Of a DNA stretch of 64,000 bases, positions 61,638 to 64,000 are shown piece by piece. The stretch spans positions 186,001-250,000 of the forward strand of contig JAZKUF010000005.1 of the NCBI GenBank assembly GCA_036625225.1. The letters run 5' to 3'. The stretch's first letter is position 1, and every line of letters starts with the position of its first letter. The stretch comes from Accumulibacter jenkinsii. Lineage in GTDB: Bacteria; Pseudomonadota; Gammaproteobacteria; Burkholderiales; Rhodocyclaceae. The notes under the pieces were generated by a model that saw nothing but the letters and a program-made list of their open reading frames with translations, searched no databases and was not told where the DNA came from. The translations under genes and the position numbers were made by a program.

Positions 61638-62202
61638 ATGTCCCCGATCCTTTGCATCCGCGGCTGCACGGTCACCCCCGACGACCTCGAAACCATCCGC
61701 ACCCTGCTCAAGGCGCATCCCGAAGCCAGCCGCCGGGCGTTCTCGCAACGCCTGTGCGAACACTGGGACTGGCGCCAGGCCAATGGCGCGCTGCGCGACA
61801 GGGTCTGCCGCAGCCTGCTGCTCGTCCTGCACCGGGCCGGGCACATCCAACTGCCCGCGGTGCGCCAGCGGCCGCCGAACAACGTCATCGCCCGGCGCCG
61901 GCCGATGGCCGTCGAGGTGGACCGCACGCCGCTGGAGGGACTCTTCGATCACCTGATCGCCGACTGCCATTACCTGGGCCCGATGCGGGGCGTCGGTGAG
62001 CAGATGAAGTCCCTGGCCCTGAGCGCCGGGCGACCGCTCGCCTGCCTGGGCTTCACCTCCGCGCCTCGGCACCTCGCTCCGCGTGACCGCTTCATCGGCT
62101 GGACGCCGGAAGTGCGCCGGGCGCACGTGCACGAGATCGCCTACCAGAGCCGCTTCCTGATCCTGCCGTGGGTACGCGTCCCGCATCTCGCTTCGCACCT
62201 CC
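61638..62202 (+). pseudogene. DruA-like DUF4338 protein, truncated
   Basis: ATG 61638. TPDDLETIRTLLKAHPEASR, WDWRQANGALRDRVCRSLLL and the later PLEGLFDHLIADCHYLG, GWTPEVRRAHVHEIAYQSRF match DUF4338, the domain of DruA from Druantia anti-phage systems. About 188 residues are native; at 62202 the sequence runs into an arsenite-pump fragment and the C-terminal part is lost (the frame stays open to 62456 with unrelated residues). The gene follows IS66-like tnpA and tnpB, so it may act as part of a transposon rather than as defence. Confidence 0.7.
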
Positions 62203-62205
62203 TGA

Positions 62206-62472
62206 GTAGGCGTAAGGTTCCTGATTTCGTTCTACATGAGCAAGAAAGTCGGGGCCGGCTACAAGAAATGCCCCACCCTGTCGTTTACCGCGGTGAGCAA
62301 CAACTTCGAACTGGCGATTGCCGTCGCCGTGGCCGTCTATGGCATCAATTCTGGTGCAGCCTTCGCCGCCGTCATCGGTCCGCTGGTGGAAGTGCCGGTG
62401 ATGATTGGCCTGGTGAGTGTGTCGCTGTGGTTCCAGAAGCGCTATTTCGCCTCTGAAAGCACGCGAGTGTGA
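62206..62472 (+). pseudogene. Acr3-type arsenite efflux pump, C-terminal remnant
   Basis: RFLISFYMSKKVGAGYKKCP and TLSFTAVSNNFELAIAVAVA, then VYGINSGAAFAAVIGPLVEV, are the last helices of Acr3 permeases. Only about 85 residues remain; the 5' part has been replaced by the DUF4338 gene. With the arsC remnant at 28.6 kb and intact arsJ/GAPDH this shows rearranged arsenic resistance genes. A short ATG 62236 frame could still be translated but would not form a pump. Confidence 0.75.
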
Positions 62473-63008
62473 GCACCCCCTGCCTGCTGGCTGCCTGGTC
62501 GATGTGCGAAGCGCAGTTGCGTGGCTATCTTCGTCATCGGATCGGCCAGATCGACGATGCAGACGAAGTGCTGCAGGAGGTGTTCATCAAGGCCTTGCGG
62601 CAGGGAAGCAACTTTTGCGCGATCGATAACCGACGGGCATGGCTGTTCCAGGTGGCCCGCAATGCGCTGGCCGATCGCCTGCGCGTGTCGCGTGAACACG
62701 TCCCCCTGCCGGACGATCTGGTCTCCCCCGAGAACGAACTGGCTCCGACGGTCGACGACCTCAGCGCCTGCCTGCCCCGCGTACTTTCCGAACTCTCCGC
62801 GGCCGATCGACTGGCGATCACCCTGTGCGACATCGAGGGCCACTCGCAACAGGAACTTGCCGACCGTCTCGGCATCTCCTTCTCCGCAGCCAAGTCGCGG
62901 GTTCAGCGTGCCCGTCAGCGCCTGAAGGAACGAATGACAAACGCTTGTCGGGTTCGCTTCGACGACGACGGAAAGGTCTGCAGCTTTACGCCGCGCCCGC
63001 CGTTGTAG
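62469..63008 (+). CDS. ECF-type RNA polymerase sigma factor, SigZ-like
   Basis: 179 residues from GTG 62469, which overlaps the Acr3 stop. Region 2: YLRHRIGQIDDADEVLQEVF, NRRAWLFQVARNALADRLR. Region 4: LPRVLSELSAADRLAITLCD, HSQQELADRLGISFSAAKSR. The Cys-bearing tail NACRVRFDDDGKVCSFTPRP is typical of SigZ. SigZ genes are often found after arsenic genes, and here it directly follows an Acr3 remnant, so it was probably part of an ars-linked operon. No anti-sigma gene is next to it. The operon's original promoter is probably lost. Confidence 0.85.
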   Translation: MSTPCLLAAWSMCEAQLRGYLRHRIGQIDDADEVLQEVFIKALRQGSNFCAIDNRRAWLFQVARNALADRLRVSREHVPLPDDLVSPENELAPTVDDLSACLPRVLSELSAADRLAITLCDIEGHSQQELADRLGISFSAAKSRVQRARQRLKERMTNACRVRFDDDGKVCSFTPRPPL

Positions 63009-63328
63009 CGCCTTTCTGCGGCATCGGTCAGCAATGCAAGGTTGGCTCGGACAAGCGAACCCGTTTCCGGAACTGCCCAGTTTGGCCATTTCGCTTGCCA
63101 AGGGCAGCCGCGGGGCAGTCTGCTACCCTCGGTCAATTGGACTCTGGATCCGCTCTGGGCCTTGGCACCTGCATCTTTTTTGCGGCAGCCTCGTCTCCCA
63201 AGGTATGGAGCGATTGTTGCCCTCCGCGTCGATCGTTTCGATTCTGAAAAAACGCCAGCGCCACCGCCCCAAGGCAGGCGCCAGCCGTTGAATCACGATT
63301 GTTTCAATAAAACCCGAAAGGAAACACG
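63009..63328. other. 320-base intergenic region
   Basis: No supported gene. Short frames on both strands lack family features. The ribosome binding site AAAGGAAA for the next gene is at its end. Nothing that qualifies as a terminator was seen. Confidence 0.4.
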
Positions 63329-63712
63329 ATGAGACTCTCACACGTCACGCTGCTTGCTCTTCTTGGCGCCGCTATGGTCGTACCGTCCTTCGCTCAACCC
63401 GTCCCCGGCATGGGAGGAGGAGGACAGGGAGGAATGAGTGGCATGGGACCGGGTGGCGGCCAAGGGCAGGGTCAGGGAATGCGCTTCGCCTTCGACAAGG
63501 ACAACACCCGCGGCTGGTCGCTGATGACGACCGAGGAGCGTACCGCCTACCACGACAAGATGCTCGCCGCCAAAACCCTAGACGAATGCAAGGCGATCCA
63601 GCTTGAGCACCATCAGGCCATGGAGGCCCGCGCCAAGGAAAAAGGCACGACCTTGATGGCGCCACGGCAAAACGCTTGCGATCGTATGCAGGCACGCGGT
63701 TTCTTCAAGTAG
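63329..63712 (+). CDS. small exported Gly/Met-rich protein
   Basis: 127 residues, ATG 63329 behind AAAGGAAACACG. MRLSHVTLLALLGAAMVVPS and FAQ form a clear signal peptide with cleavage after AFAQ-like PSFAQ. A Gly/Met/Gln-rich stretch (PGMGGGGQGGMSGMGPGGGQ) follows, then a helical part with TTEERTAYHDKMLAAKTLDE and two Cys (DECKAIQ, NACDRMQ). The sequence resembles small periplasmic proteins annotated as hypothetical near copper and metal genes. Met-rich Gly repeats suggest metal binding; this is a guess. Confidence 0.75.
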   Translation: MRLSHVTLLALLGAAMVVPSFAQPVPGMGGGGQGGMSGMGPGGGQGQGQGMRFAFDKDNTRGWSLMTTEERTAYHDKMLAAKTLDECKAIQLEHHQAMEARAKEKGTTLMAPRQNACDRMQARGFFK

Positions 63713-63814
63713 GGCTGCAACCCTCGCGCCACCCCGCCGCTTCGTAGCGGGGCCGGAAAACGATCATCTGTTCGGAGATCGAAGTTCGCGACCAGACACG
63801 GAATGGGATTAGCG

Positions 63815-64000
63815 ATGACCCACCTTTTCCTGGATCTGACCAGAGTATTCCGCCTGATCTGCTTCCTCGCGCTCGCCGTCGTTTCGTCCTCTGCCGCCGC
63901 GCTGGAGCCATGGGTCTGGATCGACAACAATGCGGCCGGCGAACGGCAGGTTCATCTGTACTTTTTCTGGACCAGTACCTGTCCGCATTGTCAGGCTGCC
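63815..64000 (+). CDS. exported thioredoxin-like protein, 3' end outside the window
   Basis: 62 codons are present before the window ends. FRLICFLALAVVSSSAAALE is a signal peptide; HLYFFWTSTCPHCQAA holds the thioredoxin-fold CPHC active site of DsbA/DsbG-like or thiol-disulfide exchange proteins. ATG 63815 is the chosen start; ATG 63803 is in frame too. It is 102 bases after the Gly/Met-rich gene. Confidence 0.7.
   Translation, partial: MTHLFLDLTRVFRLICFLALAVVSSSAAALEPWVWIDNNAAGERQVHLYFFWTSTCPHCQAA

Noticed and set aside
1..64000. tRNA, rRNA or riboswitch genes
   Set aside because: No cloverleaf T-arm patterns, rRNA sequence or known riboswitch motifs were found by reading; a covariance-model search would be needed to exclude small RNAs.

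Overview
The window is high-GC DNA with short, tightly packed operons, many of them joined by ATGA or GTGA stop/start overlaps. Gene content (phasin, Hyp/Hox/Hyb hydrogenase genes, ArsJ, TrfA-type replication initiator) suggests a betaproteobacterium, most likely of the Rhodocyclales/Accumulibacter kind; this taxonomic guess is inference. A complete replication and partition set (TrfA-like initiator with an iteron origin at about 59.2-60.8 kb, ParAB at 34.7-36.4 kb) indicates that the window is part of a plasmid or megaplasmid, although it also carries genes usually found on chromosomes (citrate synthase, GalU, both IHF-type subunits, a cytochrome oxidase).

Layout. 0-5 kb: two small unknown proteins and a 1421-residue protein ending in a papain-like cysteine protease domain. 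5-10 kb: a fused epimerase/SPW/VKOR-type membrane protein gene cut in two, right behind its catalytic YxxxK, by nested insertions that include an IS1634-family transposase. 10-15 kb: a CopD-like and a DUF2231 membrane protein, then an aa3-type cytochrome c oxidase cluster (subunit II, a fused subunit I+III, a 31-residue peptide, CtaG). 15-25 kb: a stress and storage region with phasin, GalU, a zinc metallopeptidase, a hemerythrin, a histidine-kinase-like protein without recognisable ATP-binding motifs, a KGG-repeat stress protein, and a phospholipase D/VTT protein with its EEP partner. 25-29 kb: a LuxR-type response regulator and the ArsJ/GAPDH organoarsenical resistance pair beside an arsC remnant. 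29.3-31.3 kb: a complete group II intron. 31-36.5 kb: an EF-hand protein, IhfB, citrate synthase, IhfA, ParB and ParA. 36.5-40.5 kb: decayed transposases, a recombinase fragment and a broken TIR-domain gene.

41-59 kb is the main functional island: hypABCD, the sigma-54 activator HoxA, the H2-sensing regulatory hydrogenase HoxBC, its kinase HoxJ and a HupK-like chaperone; then, on the other strand, DUF485-actP (acetate transport); then the uptake hydrogenase operon hybO-hybA-hybB-hybC-hybD-hybG-hybE. A very good -24/-12 element lies 54 bases before hybO, so the likely logic is H2 sensed by HoxBC, signalled through HoxJ to HoxA, and activation of the hyb operon. hypE and hypF are absent from the window and must be supplied from elsewhere. 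59-64 kb: the iteron origin and trfA, an IS66-like tnpA/tnpB pair followed by a truncated DruA-like DUF4338 gene, an Acr3 arsenite-pump remnant, a SigZ-type sigma factor, a small secreted protein and the start of a thioredoxin-like protein.
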